A stretch of DNA of 64,000 nucleotides from Candidatus Epilinea brevis (GCA_016710785.1 JADJUE010000009.1:620001-684000); one strand, 5' to 3'. Positions 1 through 11,288 are shown, counted from the stretch's first letter. Numbers and translations are program-made. The notes: generated by a model from the letters alone, not told the origin.

Positions 1-2199
1 CAGGACTGGAAGCCCGGCGGACAACCCGCGGGCCAGTTCCGCGCCGCCGGCCTGGTGGATCTGGCCCGCGGACCCGAGGGCACGGTCTTGGTGGTCAACG
101 GCGACAAGGTGGAGCGGCGGGCCGCCGACGGCACGGTGCTCTGGACCTGGCGCGCGCCTGACGCCGACGCCTGGCTCGCGGCCGGCGCCGCCGACGGCAA
201 CAGCTTCGCCGTCCTGGACCTGGGCCGCCGTCAGGTGCACCGCCTGACAGACACCCACACCGCCTCGCCCGGCTCCAGCCGGACGAGCCTGGTCGGCGGC
301 CTGGCCGTCGATCTGGCGGCCGGCGGAGGGCTGGTGCTCTTGGCGGACCGCGAGGGACAGCTGTTGCGGCTGGTGAACGACCAGGGCGTCGAGCAGAACC
401 GCTGGCCGGCGCCAGGGCGGGTAACCCGTCTGGCTTCGCCCGGCGATGGCCGGTCCTGGTTCGCCTTGACCGACGACGGCTGGATCTGGAAGTATGACGC
501 CGCGGGGCGCCTGCTGGCGGCCTGGGACGCGGTACCCGGCGGCCGGCCCATCGACCTGGACGTCAATCCCACCGGCGGCGTGCTGGTGGTGGACGGCCAG
601 AACGGCCGTGTGCATGTCTTCGCCCCGGATCCCGCCGGCCAGAGCGCTCTTCCGCCGGTCTACGGCGACCGCTGCGACCTACAACCCTACAAGTCAGCCG
701 CGCCTTCACCGGTGCGGGCCGGGCGGCCGGTGACGGTGACCTTGCGGGTGCAGGGCGACTGCCCGTCGGAGAGCCTGCCTCTGGACGTCGTGTTGGTGGT
801 CGACCGCTCGGGTTCCATGGAAGGGCCCAAGATCGAGGCCGCACGCAGCGTCGGCGCGGACTTCGCCGCCGAGTTGGACTTCCGCAAGGCGCGCGCGGCC
901 ACGGTGCTCTTCGCCAGCCAGCCGGAGCTCACCCAGGTGCTGACCGACGATGCCGCAGCGGTAATCCGCGGCGTCGCCCAGGCGCGGGCCGGCGGCGGCA
1001 CGAACATCGCCGACGCCCTCGCACTCGCCGGAGACGAATTGGCCGGTCCGCGCGCCCAGCCTGACGGCCGCAAGGCGGTCGTGCTGCTCACCGACGGCAA
1101 GCCGGACGGCGGTATGGATCCGCGCGGCCGTGCCCTGGGCCAGGCCAACAGCCTGCGCGCCACCGGCGTCACGGTCTACGCCATCGGCCTGGGTGCCGAT
1201 GTGGACGGCGCCCTGCTGGGCCAGATCGCCGGCGATCCATCCCGCTACTTCCAGGCGCCCTCCGCCGCGGAGCTGGCGGGGATCTATCGCCTGATCGCCA
1301 GGCGCCTGCTGACGGACCGCCTGCTGCGAACGATCGCCATCGAGGACGAGGTGCCGGACAACATGCGTTATGTCGCCGGCTCCAGTGTGCCGCCGGCAAG
1401 CTGGGACGGGCATGTCCTGCGCTGGCAACTGGGTCCAACCCCCACCGAGGGTCTCACCCTGCGCTACCAGGTGGAGCCGCTGCAGGCCGGCGTCTGGCCG
1501 ACCAACGTTCGCGCCGCGGGCCGCTACACCGACGGCGTAGGCTACCAGGGCGATCTGGTCTTCCCCGTGCCGGTGATCGAGGTACTGGGTGGGCTGAAGG
1601 CCTACCTGCCCATGGTCTTCCAGCGCAGCTGCCCCAAGCAGCGTTCCGATGTCCTCCTGGTCATCGATACCTCCAGCAGCATGGACGAATCGGCATCGCC
1701 CGGCGGACCGACCAAGCTGGAGGCGGCGCGCACGGCGGCGGCCAGCTTCCTCGAGCTTCTCGCCCTGCCCGAGGACCGCGCCGCCCTGGTCGGCTTCAAC
1801 GAGACGGCCACCCGCGCGGCGGATTTCAGCGGCGACCGCGAGGCGCTGCGTGCGGCGCTTGATCGGCTGCCGCGCGCCGCCGGAACCCGAATCGATCGCG
1901 GGCTGGAGGAGGCGGCCAGGCTCATGAACGGGCCGTCACGCGACCCCCTGCGCACGCCGGTGCTGGTGCTGCTCACGGATGGCCGCACCGCCGCGGGCAC
2001 CGAGGCCGCCGCCCGCGCCGCCGCGGCGCAGTTGCGCGGCAGCGGCAGCTTCCTGTTCACCATCGGCCTGGGCGCGGACGTGGACGGCGGATTGCTGGTC
2101 GACATCGCCGGCGCCGCGAGCCGCTACAGCTACGCTCCGGATCAGACGGCTCTGGGCGGGATCTACCAGATCCTGGCCTGGTCCTTGCCGTGTCGCTAG
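1..2199 (+). CDS. Double von Willebrand A-domain surface protein with N-terminal beta-propeller (5' partial)
   Basis: The reading frame is open from the first base, so the true start lies outside the window; a GTG at 55 is only the first internal start codon. The N-terminal ~200 codons look like NHL/propeller blades. Two VWA domains follow: the first has a MIDAS motif DRSGS (codons ~268-272 counted from base 1), the second DTSSS (~556-560). A motif YLPMVFQRSC separates the two. VWA domains bind ligands through a metal ion at the MIDAS, so an extracellular adhesion or scaffold role is likely, but the ligand is unknown. It overlaps the next gene by 10 bases, implying co-expression. A paralogous protein is encoded at 29914-31810. 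Confidence 0.85.
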   Translation, partial: QDWKPGGQPAGQFRAAGLVDLARGPEGTVLVVNGDKVERRAADGTVLWTWRAPDADAWLAAGAADGNSFAVLDLGRRQVHRLTDTHTASPGSSRTSLVGGLAVDLAAGGGLVLLADREGQLLRLVNDQGVEQNRWPAPGRVTRLASPGDGRSWFALTDDGWIWKYDAAGRLLAAWDAVPGGRPIDLDVNPTGGVLVVDGQNGRVHVFAPDPAGQSALPPVYGDRCDLQPYKSAAPSPVRAGRPVTVTLRVQGDCPSESLPLDVVLVVDRSGSMEGPKIEAARSVGADFAAELDFRKARAATVLFASQPELTQVLTDDAAAVIRGVAQARAGGGTNIADALALAGDELAGPRAQPDGRKAVVLLTDGKPDGGMDPRGRALGQANSLRATGVTVYAIGLGADVDGALLGQIAGDPSRYFQAPSAAELAGIYRLIARRLLTDRLLRTIAIEDEVPDNMRYVAGSSVPPASWDGHVLRWQLGPTPTEGLTLRYQVEPLQAGVWPTNVRAAGRYTDGVGYQGDLVFPVPVIEVLGGLKAYLPMVFQRSCPKQRSDVLLVIDTSSSMDESASPGGPTKLEAARTAAASFLELLALPEDRAALVGFNETATRAADFSGDREALRAALDRLPRAAGTRIDRGLEEAARLMNGPSRDPLRTPVLVLLTDGRTAAGTEAAARAAAAQLRGSGSFLFTIGLGADVDGGLLVDIAGAASRYSYAPDQTALGGIYQILAWSLPCR

Positions 2200-3710
2200 A
2201 CCCGGGAGCTCGGCTCGGCCGACGCCGTCCAGTCGCGCGCGCCGCGGATGGCCGGTCTCGCGTCTGGCTCCTGGCCGCCGCGGCCATCGTTGTGGCCTGG
2301 CCGATGGCGCTGGCCGCCGCCGCCGCCGGCGGCCGCTTCCTGCCGGGCACCCGCATGGCGGGCCGTTCGCTGGCCTTCCTGGACGCGGCGGCAGCGGCGA
2401 CCCGCCTCCGCGGAGGCCCGGGGGCAAGCGTCGCCATTGAAGGGCTGGAACTCGCCGAACCGCTGGCCTTGAAACCGGAGGCCATGGGGCTGGTGCTGGA
2501 CGAGGCAGCCAGCCTGGAAGCCGCACGCGCCTGGTCCGCCAGCCGTCGCGGCCGGCTGGCGGCGCTGACCCTGGGCTGGCGGGCGATCGACCTGAAGGCC
2601 CGCTACCAGCTCGACGATCGCACGGCGCGGGCCTGGCTCGAGGAGCTGAAGCGACAGGTGGATCGAGACCCCATCATCCCCTATGTGGACCTGACGGCCG
2701 GACCGCCTGTCCTTCGCGACGGGCGGGACGGGCTGCGACTGGACGTCGAGGCCAGCGTGGATCGACTGCGCCGTGGCCTGCCCGACGCGCCCGATGCCTT
2801 CGAAACGGTCGTGGAGCGCTTCGCCCCTGCCGGCGTCGATGCCGCGGCGGCGCTCAGCACCGTGGCCGCCCGCCTGAACGGCACCCTCGGCCTGGAGGCC
2901 TGGGATCCTGTCCTGGACGAGACCCTGCGCTGGGAGCTGCCGGCGACCGCGTGGCAGCCGGCCTTGCTCCGCGTCGAATGGGACGGGCAGGCCTGGCGGT
3001 GGCGCCTGCGGCCGGAAGGCTTGAAGGAACTGCAAGCCGGTCTGACCGCCCAGTTGGGCGATCGCCGGCTGGATCTGGCGGAGGTTGCCGCCGTTCTGGC
3101 CCGCCGGCTGGACGGCGACGCGGCCGCCGCCGCCCGTCTGCGCCATCCGCCCCGGCAGGTCACCGTGCGCGCGGGGGATACAGTGGCCGGCATCGGTCGC
3201 GAGGCGGGCATCCCCTTTCCCTGGATTCTGGCCGCCAACCCGGGACTGGGGGATCAGCTGCGGCCCGGGCAGACCATCACCTTGCCGTCATTGGATGACC
3301 TCCTGCCCATGCCCCCGCGCCGCGACCGACGCATCCTGGTGACGCTCGGTACGCAGCGCTTGCGGGCCTCGCAGGACGGCGCCCTGCGCTGGGACTGGCC
3401 TGTCAGCACCGGCATCGAATCCAGCCCGACGGCAACGGGCGTGTTTCAGGTGCAGGATCGGCAGGTAGAAGCCTTCGCGACGGCCTGGGACCTCTGGATG
3501 CCGCAGTTCCTGGCCATCTACCAGCCCGACCCTCGCGTGCAGGTGTTCAACGGCTTCCACGGCCTGCCGCGCCACAAGGATGGCCGGCTGGTCTGGGCGG
3601 ACCTCATCGGCCGGCCGGCGTCCTACGGCTGCATCGTCCTGGGCACCGAGAACGCGAAGCTGCTCTACGACTGGGCCCTGCCGGGGACCGTCGTCGAAGT
3701 CCGGGACTGA
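2190..3710 (+). CDS. L,D-transpeptidase with YoaR-like and LysM domains
   Basis: A 506-aa membrane-anchored murein enzyme. Residues ~25-50 form one hydrophobic segment. Residues ~50-180 resemble the peptidoglycan-binding (PG_binding_4/YoaR) domain. A LysM domain spans ~325-370 (VRAGDTVAGI...LRPGQTITLPS). The C-terminal YkuD domain carries the catalytic signature: HGLP, then SYGCI with the nucleophilic Cys, ~40 residues from the end. The family cross-links peptidoglycan stem peptides (3-3 bonds) outside the membrane. The GTG start at 2190 lies within the 3' end of the VWA gene, consistent with translational coupling. The VWA pairing suggests a cell-surface operon. Confidence 0.87.
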   Translation: MSLDPGARLGRRRPVARAADGRSRVWLLAAAAIVVAWPMALAAAAAGGRFLPGTRMAGRSLAFLDAAAAATRLRGGPGASVAIEGLELAEPLALKPEAMGLVLDEAASLEAARAWSASRRGRLAALTLGWRAIDLKARYQLDDRTARAWLEELKRQVDRDPIIPYVDLTAGPPVLRDGRDGLRLDVEASVDRLRRGLPDAPDAFETVVERFAPAGVDAAAALSTVAARLNGTLGLEAWDPVLDETLRWELPATAWQPALLRVEWDGQAWRWRLRPEGLKELQAGLTAQLGDRRLDLAEVAAVLARRLDGDAAAAARLRHPPRQVTVRAGDTVAGIGREAGIPFPWILAANPGLGDQLRPGQTITLPSLDDLLPMPPRRDRRILVTLGTQRLRASQDGALRWDWPVSTGIESSPTATGVFQVQDRQVEAFATAWDLWMPQFLAIYQPDPRVQVFNGFHGLPRHKDGRLVWADLIGRPASYGCIVLGTENAKLLYDWALPGTVVEVRD

Positions 3711-3769
3711 CCACCGCGCCTGTCCACCTGGCCCAAGGTCTCGATTCGATGCCTCCTCCCGGCCCGATC

Positions 3770-3798
3770 TTGCAGTTCTCGAACACCTGTGTTAGTAT
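3770..3798 (+). promoter_or_regulatory. Sigma-70-type promoter for rho
   Basis: TTGCAG (3770-3775), a 17-base spacer and TAGTAT (3793-3798). This is the only good match between the transpeptidase stop and rho. It would give a leader of about 350 bases. Confidence 0.5.
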
Positions 3799-4152
3799 CT
3801 TGTTCGTCCAGTGGGACTTTCTTCGGATCCCATGCGCGCCCCGGCCCCTTTGGCCGCTCCATTCTGGTCGCCACCACGCACACCCTCACCCCTGGCGGCA
3901 CCGCGCGCTTTGCCAAGACAGACCCACAGGGGGGACGCGCCGGCGTCTTGCCGCGAGCCCACCCCCAGCCCGCCGATAACCCTGCCCTTGCAGGGTTCGT
4001 ACCTCGGCCGCCGACGCCTTGACCCGCCATGCCCCATGCCGGCTTCGGTCCGCCTTTCAACGCGCGGACCGCGCCGTGGATCGCCGCGCGCAGCGCAGCG
4101 GTCCCTGGCCATGAGCCGAGCGAGGGCTCGTTCACCGTTTTGTAGGATATGC
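3799..4152 (+). promoter_or_regulatory. Long C-rich 5' leader of rho
   Basis: About 350 bases with no convincing gene; an ORF that runs in frame into rho from 3811 encodes low-complexity Pro/Arg/Ala sequence unlike any Rho. Bases ~3860-4010 are C-rich and G-poor on the sense strand, as expected of a Rho-utilisation (rut) region. A small hairpin (GAGCC 4113-4117 with GGCTC 4125-4129) lies just before the start. E. coli rho is autoregulated by Rho-dependent termination in its leader; the same role here is inference. Confidence 0.4.
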
Positions 4153-5532
4153 ATGTTCAATCAGTCTGAACCCGGTCGCACCAACGACCGCCGCCGCCGT
4201 TCGCGCCGGCCCCAAGCACGCCCCGGCGGCGCTCCGGCACCCGCACAGGGCCAGCCGCAACCAGGCAGCGCTCCCAACCAAGGTCAGGGTCAAGGGCAGA
4301 ATCAAGGTCAGGGTCCGGGCCAAGGCCAGGGCCGCGGCCGTCGCCGACGCGGTGGCGGCGGCAGTACCGCCGGCCTGCGCCCCCAATTGCCCCAGCTCGA
4401 TCCCCGGGTAGGCACCCGCGAAGCCCGCGGGCTGCTGGAGGTCACGCCAAATGGCGCCGGCGTCCTCAGAGACCTGGCCATCGCCAGCCCCGATGACCCG
4501 CTCATCTCCCCCGCCGATGTCCGGCAGCTGGGTCTGAGGCCCGGCGATTGGGTCACCGCCATGGCCCGCGGCCGCAACGTCATCGAGGTGACCGGCGTCA
4601 ACGGCCATGGCCTCGAGGGATTGGCCGACCGACCGGTCTTCGACCGCCTGACCGCCATCCATCCAGAGACCCAGATCATGCTGGGGCAGACGCCGGAAGC
4701 CATCACCGGCCGTATCCTGGACCTGATCGCCCCCATCGGCCGCGGACAGCGCGGCTTGATCGTCTCGCCGCCCAAGGCCGGCAAGACCACCATCCTGACC
4801 GAGATCGCCAAAGGCGTGGCCCGCAACCCGGAACTGAGCCTGATCACCTGCCTGGTCGCCGAACGACCGGAAGAGGTGACGGAGATCCGTCGCCGGGTAC
4901 CGGGGCTGGTGCTGGCCGCCGACCTGGACATGCCCGCTTCCGAGCATATCCGCGTGGCGGACCTGGGCATCGAGCATGGCAAGCGCCTGGCCGAGGAAGG
5001 CGAGCATGTGGTCCTGCTGCTGGACAGCCTGACCCGCCTGGCGCGGGCCCACAACCTCAACATCCGCGGCGGCGGAAGGACCCTTTCCGGCGGTATGGAG
5101 GTCGGCGCGCTGCAGCCGGTGCGCAAGGCTTTCGGCGCCGCGCGCGCCACCGAAGAGGCCGGCAGCCTGACCATCGTGGCCACCTGCCTGCTGGACACCG
5201 GCAGCAAGATGGACGACGTGGTGTACGAGGAGTTCAAGGGCACCGGCAACATGGAAGTGCATCTGGACCGCAAGCTGGCCCAGAAGCGGCTGTTCCCGGC
5301 CATCGACATCAATCGCTCCGGTACGCGGCGCGAGGAGCTCCTGCTGGATCCCGCCACCTTCCGACAGGTCACGGCGATGCGACGCAAGCTGGCCGGGGTG
5401 CCGGCCGACAAGGCCCTCTCCGCCCTCCTGGCCGCCCTGGCCCGTCAGATCCCGGCGCAGGACGCCGAGGTGATCACGGCCCTGGGCATCGCCGAGGCCG
5501 ATGCGGAGACCGGCGCCGCCTTCCCCCGCTAG
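4153..5532 (+). CDS. rho: Transcription termination factor Rho
   Basis: A 459-aa hexameric RNA helicase/ATPase that ends transcripts. I chose ATG 4153 (MFNQSEPGRTNDRR) because an AGGAT Shine-Dalgarno lies just upstream and the longer in-frame extension is non-Rho-like. The N-terminus (~1-80) is Arg/Gln/Gly/Pro-rich low complexity with QG repeats, in place of the usual Rho_N helical domain. A cold-shock RNA-binding domain (~95-160) and the RecA-type ATPase follow, with Walker A PKAGKTT at ~206-212. Such basic, disordered N-terminal extensions are known in high-GC bacterial Rho proteins. It is a monocistronic unit followed by metG. Confidence 0.95.
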   Translation: MFNQSEPGRTNDRRRRSRRPQARPGGAPAPAQGQPQPGSAPNQGQGQGQNQGQGPGQGQGRGRRRRGGGGSTAGLRPQLPQLDPRVGTREARGLLEVTPNGAGVLRDLAIASPDDPLISPADVRQLGLRPGDWVTAMARGRNVIEVTGVNGHGLEGLADRPVFDRLTAIHPETQIMLGQTPEAITGRILDLIAPIGRGQRGLIVSPPKAGKTTILTEIAKGVARNPELSLITCLVAERPEEVTEIRRRVPGLVLAADLDMPASEHIRVADLGIEHGKRLAEEGEHVVLLLDSLTRLARAHNLNIRGGGRTLSGGMEVGALQPVRKAFGAARATEEAGSLTIVATCLLDTGSKMDDVVYEEFKGTGNMEVHLDRKLAQKRLFPAIDINRSGTRREELLLDPATFRQVTAMRRKLAGVPADKALSALLAALARQIPAQDAEVITALGIAEADAETGAAFPR

Positions 5533-5622
5533 ACCCCCCGCCCCTGCCTGCCGGCCGGCGCCCCGCGATGGCGCGGGCCGCCCCGGTCGCGGGCTTTCCG
5601 GAGCTTGACGAGGGCATCAGCC

Positions 5623-7179
5623 ATGGACCGATTCTACGTCACCACGCCGATCTATTACGTCAACGGCGCCCCGCACCTTGGGCATGCCTACACGGCCGTG
5701 CTGGCTGACGCCCTGGCGCGGCATCACCGCCAACTGGGCGAGCGCGTGCGCTTCGTCACCGGCACCGATGAGCACGGGCTCAAGGTGCAGCGCGCCGCCG
5801 AAGCCGAGGGGCTGGCGCCGAAAGCCCTGGCCGACAAGAACGCCGGCCGCTTCCGCGAACTCTTCGCCCGCCTCGGTCTGAGCAACGACCGTTTCATCCG
5901 CACCACCGATGCGGACCATCTGGCCACGGTCGAAGCCATGGTCCACCGCCTCATCGCCGCCGGCGATGTCTACCTGGGCGGCTATGAGGGCTGGTACGCG
6001 GCCGCCGACGAGGCCTTCTACGACGAGGACGAGGTCGTCGACGGGCGGGCCATCGCTTCGGGGGCCAGCGTGGAATGGGTGCGGGAGGAGAGCTTCTTCT
6101 TCCGCCTCAGCCGCTACCAGGAGCCCCTCCTGGCCTGGTATGCGCAGGAGCCGGCGGTCATCATGCCGGAGACGCGGCGCAACGAGGTGCGCCGCTTCGT
6201 CGAAGGGGGGCTCAAGGACCTGTCCATCAGCCGGACCACGTTCAGCTGGGGTGTGCCTTGGCCCGGCGACCCTCGACACGTGCTGTACGTCTGGGTGGAC
6301 GCCTTGACCAACTACTTCACTGCCGCGGGCGGTTTCGCGGACCCGGCGGACCCAGCGGAAGCGGCCTGGTGGCCGGCCGATCTGCACATCATCGGCAAAG
6401 ACATCCTGCGCTTCCACGCGGTGTACTGGCCCGCCTTCCTCATGAGCGCCGACCTGGCCCTGCCGCGGCGCATCCTGACCCATGGCTGGTGGACGGCCGG
6501 CGGCGAGAAGCAGAGCAAGTCCAAGGGCAACGTGGTGGATGTCGACCTCCTGCTCGACCGCTACCAGGTGGACGCCCTGCGCTACTTCATGTTTCGCGAC
6601 AAGCCGGTGGCCGGCGACGGGAGCTTCAGCGAGACCCGATTGCTGGCCCGCTCCAACGCCGAGCTGGCCGACAACCTGGGCAACCTGGTGAACCGCAGCC
6701 TGAAGATGCTGGAGCGCTACCGCGGCGGCATCGTTCCGGAGGTGGTGGCAGGCGACGATCCCGTCGACCGCGCCTTGCGCGACGCCTTGGTGGCGACGGC
6801 GGCCACGGTGCGCCGACAGATGGCTGACTGCGACCTCATGACAGCGGTCACGGCCTTCATCGAGCAATGCAGCGCGCTCAACCTGTACGTCAACGACACC
6901 CAGCCCTGGTCGCTGGCCAAGCGGGGTGAGGACCGTCGTCTGGATGCGGTCCTCTACCACGCCGTGGAGGGCCTTCGGCACCTGGCCATCCTGGGCTATG
7001 CCTTCCTGCCCGAAACCAGCCAGGCCATCTTGACCGCCTTGGGCGAACCCGCGGGCACAGTTCCGGCCTGGACCGACCTGCATTGGGGCGGTCTGCCCGC
7101 GGGCCGCCAGACATCGGCGCCGCCGGTGCTCTTCCCCAAGCTGGACGCCGAAGCCCTCGGCCTCAGCGACCTCACTTGA
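5623..7179 (+). CDS. metG: Methionyl-tRNA synthetase
   Basis: A 518-aa class I aminoacyl-tRNA synthetase charging tRNA-Met. The HIGH-type motif HLGH occurs near residue 18 (YYVNGAPHLGHAYTAV) and the KMSKS-type loop as KQSKSKG at ~302-308. The connective peptide lacks zinc-binding cysteines, and there is no C-terminal EMAP/tRNA-binding domain, so this is the short single-chain form. ATG 5623 was preferred to an upstream in-frame ATG at 5605 because the family begins (M)xxFYVTTPIYYVN and a GAGG lies 9 bases upstream. Confidence 0.95.
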   Translation: MDRFYVTTPIYYVNGAPHLGHAYTAVLADALARHHRQLGERVRFVTGTDEHGLKVQRAAEAEGLAPKALADKNAGRFRELFARLGLSNDRFIRTTDADHLATVEAMVHRLIAAGDVYLGGYEGWYAAADEAFYDEDEVVDGRAIASGASVEWVREESFFFRLSRYQEPLLAWYAQEPAVIMPETRRNEVRRFVEGGLKDLSISRTTFSWGVPWPGDPRHVLYVWVDALTNYFTAAGGFADPADPAEAAWWPADLHIIGKDILRFHAVYWPAFLMSADLALPRRILTHGWWTAGGEKQSKSKGNVVDVDLLLDRYQVDALRYFMFRDKPVAGDGSFSETRLLARSNAELADNLGNLVNRSLKMLERYRGGIVPEVVAGDDPVDRALRDALVATAATVRRQMADCDLMTAVTAFIEQCSALNLYVNDTQPWSLAKRGEDRRLDAVLYHAVEGLRHLAILGYAFLPETSQAILTALGEPAGTVPAWTDLHWGGLPAGRQTSAPPVLFPKLDAEALGLSDLT

Positions 7180-7224
7180 TGCGCCGTTCGCAGCCGGCCG
7201 CGGCCTTGGCCACGGGCGAAGGGC

Positions 7225-7253
7225 TTGCGCGCGCTGGGCGAATCCGGTAGACT
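7225..7253 (+). promoter_or_regulatory. Promoter abutting the start codon (possible leaderless mRNA)
   Basis: TTGCGC (7225-7230), 17 bases, TAGACT (7248-7253). The -10 ends 6 bases before ATG 7260, so transcription would begin at or next to the start codon. No Shine-Dalgarno is visible between them. Confidence 0.45.
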
Positions 7254-7259
7254 CCACCC

Positions 7260-8321
7260 ATGCTGCAGACTCTGCTGGCCTCGCTGTGGGCTCTGGCCAC
7301 CCTCGTCGTCTACCAGGTATGTTCGGACCGCTGGGAGGCTGCCTCGGTTCGACGTCAGCAGTTGGATGCCTGGGCCGCTCTCTCCGCATTGGCCGCCCTG
7401 GCGGCCATCCTTCACGGTGGCGCCTCGGCCAGCAGCGCGGCCTACGCGCCGCAGCGTCCTGAGAACCCAGTCGTGGCCCCGGCGGCCAACACCAGGGCAG
7501 TGCCCATCGCGCCCGATGCCGCCCTGCCCGACGGACTGCCCGGCGCGGCGATCGTCATCAGCGCGGGCGCCGACGGCGGCCCGGTCCAGGATCAGGACCT
7601 TGCGGTGATACCGGACATCACCGACCGGGGAGCGTTTGCGGCAGACGACGAGGTCGCCGGCGCAGCTCTGGCCTCGCGGCCGACCGAAGCTGCGGTGGCC
7701 GCACCCGCGTCGTTGGCCGACCTGCCGCCGGATCCCGGCAACCCGCCGGCAAGGTCCCCTGAGCCGCCCGCCGCCGCCGATCCGGTGGACCTGGTCGGCC
7801 TGGCGCCGATCCGCCCTTCCGCCACGCCCACCGGGCTGCCCATCCACCCCGTGATCGCCCCGCCGGTCGTCAAGCCGATCTCGCCGACCCGGGTGGCCGA
7901 GCCCACGATGGCGCCGCCGCTTCCGGTACCGCTCGATCCAACGCCGGAATGCGGAGATCCGCGCGACCTGAAGGTCGGCCTGAGCATCCAGGAAGCGCAA
8001 GCGGAGCGGGGCGGTCAGCTTCAGGTCGTACGCTTCCGGGCCGACCTGAAGAACGACAGCGACTTCCCCATCGTCGCCACCGGCATGGTCGCCGTGGCCC
8101 AGGACGGGCGAAGCAGCGCCGATCAGTTCGGTGTGGAGCGCCTGCCGGACGTGCGCATTGATGCCCTGCGCAGCCTCGTCCTGGAAGGTCGCGTGGCCCT
8201 CGAGAAGCAACCGTCGCCCATGAGCCGCTCCGAACTCTGCATCTCCTTCGTCGCCGAGACCTGCGGGCTGCGCAGCGACAGCCCCCTGACCCGGCGCTGC
8301 TTCAATATCGGGGGTTTCTAG
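7260..8321 (+). CDS. Exported protein of unknown function with Pro/Ala-rich linker
   Basis: 353 aa and not recognised. Two hydrophobic stretches at ~1-20 and ~38-55 suggest a membrane anchor or signal. Residues ~60-225 are Pro/Ala/Asp-rich and probably disordered. The C-terminal ~125 residues form a compact domain starting at CGDPRDLKVG. It contains four cysteines, including one near SELCIS and one in RRCFNIGG, compatible with disulfides outside the cell, and reads like a beta-sandwich. The gene stands alone between metG and a G-rich repeat, with its own probable leaderless promoter. Confidence 0.65.
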   Translation: MLQTLLASLWALATLVVYQVCSDRWEAASVRRQQLDAWAALSALAALAAILHGGASASSAAYAPQRPENPVVAPAANTRAVPIAPDAALPDGLPGAAIVISAGADGGPVQDQDLAVIPDITDRGAFAADDEVAGAALASRPTEAAVAAPASLADLPPDPGNPPARSPEPPAAADPVDLVGLAPIRPSATPTGLPIHPVIAPPVVKPISPTRVAEPTMAPPLPVPLDPTPECGDPRDLKVGLSIQEAQAERGGQLQVVRFRADLKNDSDFPIVATGMVAVAQDGRSSADQFGVERLPDVRIDALRSLVLEGRVALEKQPSPMSRSELCISFVAETCGLRSDSPLTRRCFNIGGF

Positions 8322-8323
8322 GG

Positions 8324-8507
8324 GTGACTTGGGGGGGTGGGGAGAGTAGCCGGTGGGTGTGTTGGGTGCCGTCTCGTGGGGTGGGTGTGGGTTTGGTAGG
8401 CGGCAGGCCGGGCGTTGATGGGTTTCGCACCGTGGCGTGACTTGGGGGGGTGGGGAGAGTAGCCGGTGGGTGTGTTGGGTGCCGTCTCGTGGGGTGGGTG
8501 TGGGTTT
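8324..8507 (+). repeat. Two identical 71-bp G-rich direct repeats
   Basis: Copies at 8324-8394 and 8437-8507 appear identical, 113 bases apart start to start. Each contains several runs of three or more G (a run of seven, then GGGG, GGG, GGG, GGGG, GGG, GGG), so each can form a G-quadruplex on the plus strand. They fill the ~310-bp gap between a hypothetical gene and sdhC. No gene is present in the gap. Confidence 0.85.
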
Positions 8508-8569
8508 ATGATTCGGTAGGCGTTGCGTTTCAGAGCGGTGTGATGCGGATCGGGCTGCGGGCGGGGGGC

Positions 8570-8580
8570 TGGTATACAAT
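8570..8580 (+). promoter_or_regulatory. Extended -10 promoter for sdhCAB
   Basis: TGGTATACAAT gives an extended -10 (TG at 8570-8571, TATACAAT 8573-8580). No clear -35 is visible at 16-18 bases. It lies ~50 bases upstream of sdhC and directly downstream of the G-rich repeats. Confidence 0.5.
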
Positions 8581-8630
8581 TGCGCTTCGCTCGCCTTCAT
8601 CCTCACTTTTCGCTCATCTAGGAGCAGCGC

Positions 8631-9337
8631 ATGAGCAGCCTGGGGACCAGAGTCTGGTCATCCGTGGGCAAGAAGCTGATCTCGGGCCTCACGGGATTGG
8701 GTCTGGTCATCTTTGTCTGCATCCACCTCACCGGCAACCTGCTGCTGCTGGTGGGGGCCGATGCCTTCAACCGCTATTCGTACTTCCTGGAGCATCTGGG
8801 GCACGGGGCCTTCATCTACTTCGCCGAGGCCGGCCTGGTGAGCTTCTTCGCCTTGCACATCGTCAGCGGCATCAGCGTCTGGCGTCGCAAGGCTCACGCG
8901 CGGCAGGTGGGTTACGCGGTGCGGGGCGACGCCGGCGGCCCCAGCCGCAAGAGCCTGTCGTCGCGGTCCATGCTGTACTCCGGCATCTTGCTGGCCGTCT
9001 ACGTGCCCCTGCACGTGGCGCATTTCAAGTACGGCGGGCCGCCCATCATCCAACTGGACGGTCATGAAGCCCGTGACCTGTACAGCCTGGTGGTGACGGA
9101 GTTCAAGAACCCGCTGATCGTCGCCCTCTATAGCGGCGCCATGCTGTTTCTTGGGCTGCATCTCAGGCATGGCATCTGGAGCATGCTGCAGTCGCTGGGC
9201 CTGCTCAACCGCCGCCTGCTGCCGCCCGCCGTGACCCTCGCCGTGATCGTCAGCGGCCTCCTGGCCGTCGGCTTCCTGCTCCTGCCGCTCTACGTCTACT
9301 TGAACCCGCAGGTCATGCCCCTGACTGGAGGCCTGGG

Positions 9338-9341
<4 letters not shown>
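8631..9341 (+). CDS. sdhC: Succinate dehydrogenase cytochrome b558 subunit
   Basis: A 236-aa di-haem membrane anchor of a type-B succinate:quinone oxidoreductase. Five hydrophobic helices lie at about 14-40, 60-84, 113-135, 160-182 and 196-222. Candidate haem ligands sit in the helices: H32, H76, H128 (or H131) and H177 (or H180). A single fused C subunit without sdhD is typical of type B, as in Bacillus, Bacteroidetes and Chloroflexota. An AGGAG lies 6 bases before ATG 8631. It overlaps sdhA by 4 bases (ATGA). Confidence 0.93.
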
Positions 9342-11272
<1,931 letters not shown>

Positions 11273-11288
11273 TGGCAGGTACCCATTC

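Noticed and set aside
3811..4152. N-terminal extension of rho
   Set aside because: In frame but Pro/Arg/Ala junk; a good Shine-Dalgarno precedes ATG 4153 and the promoter at 3770 leaves a leader.
8324..8507. CRISPR array
   Set aside because: Only two copies, 71 bp each, with a 42-base spacer and extreme G-richness; no cas genes nearby.
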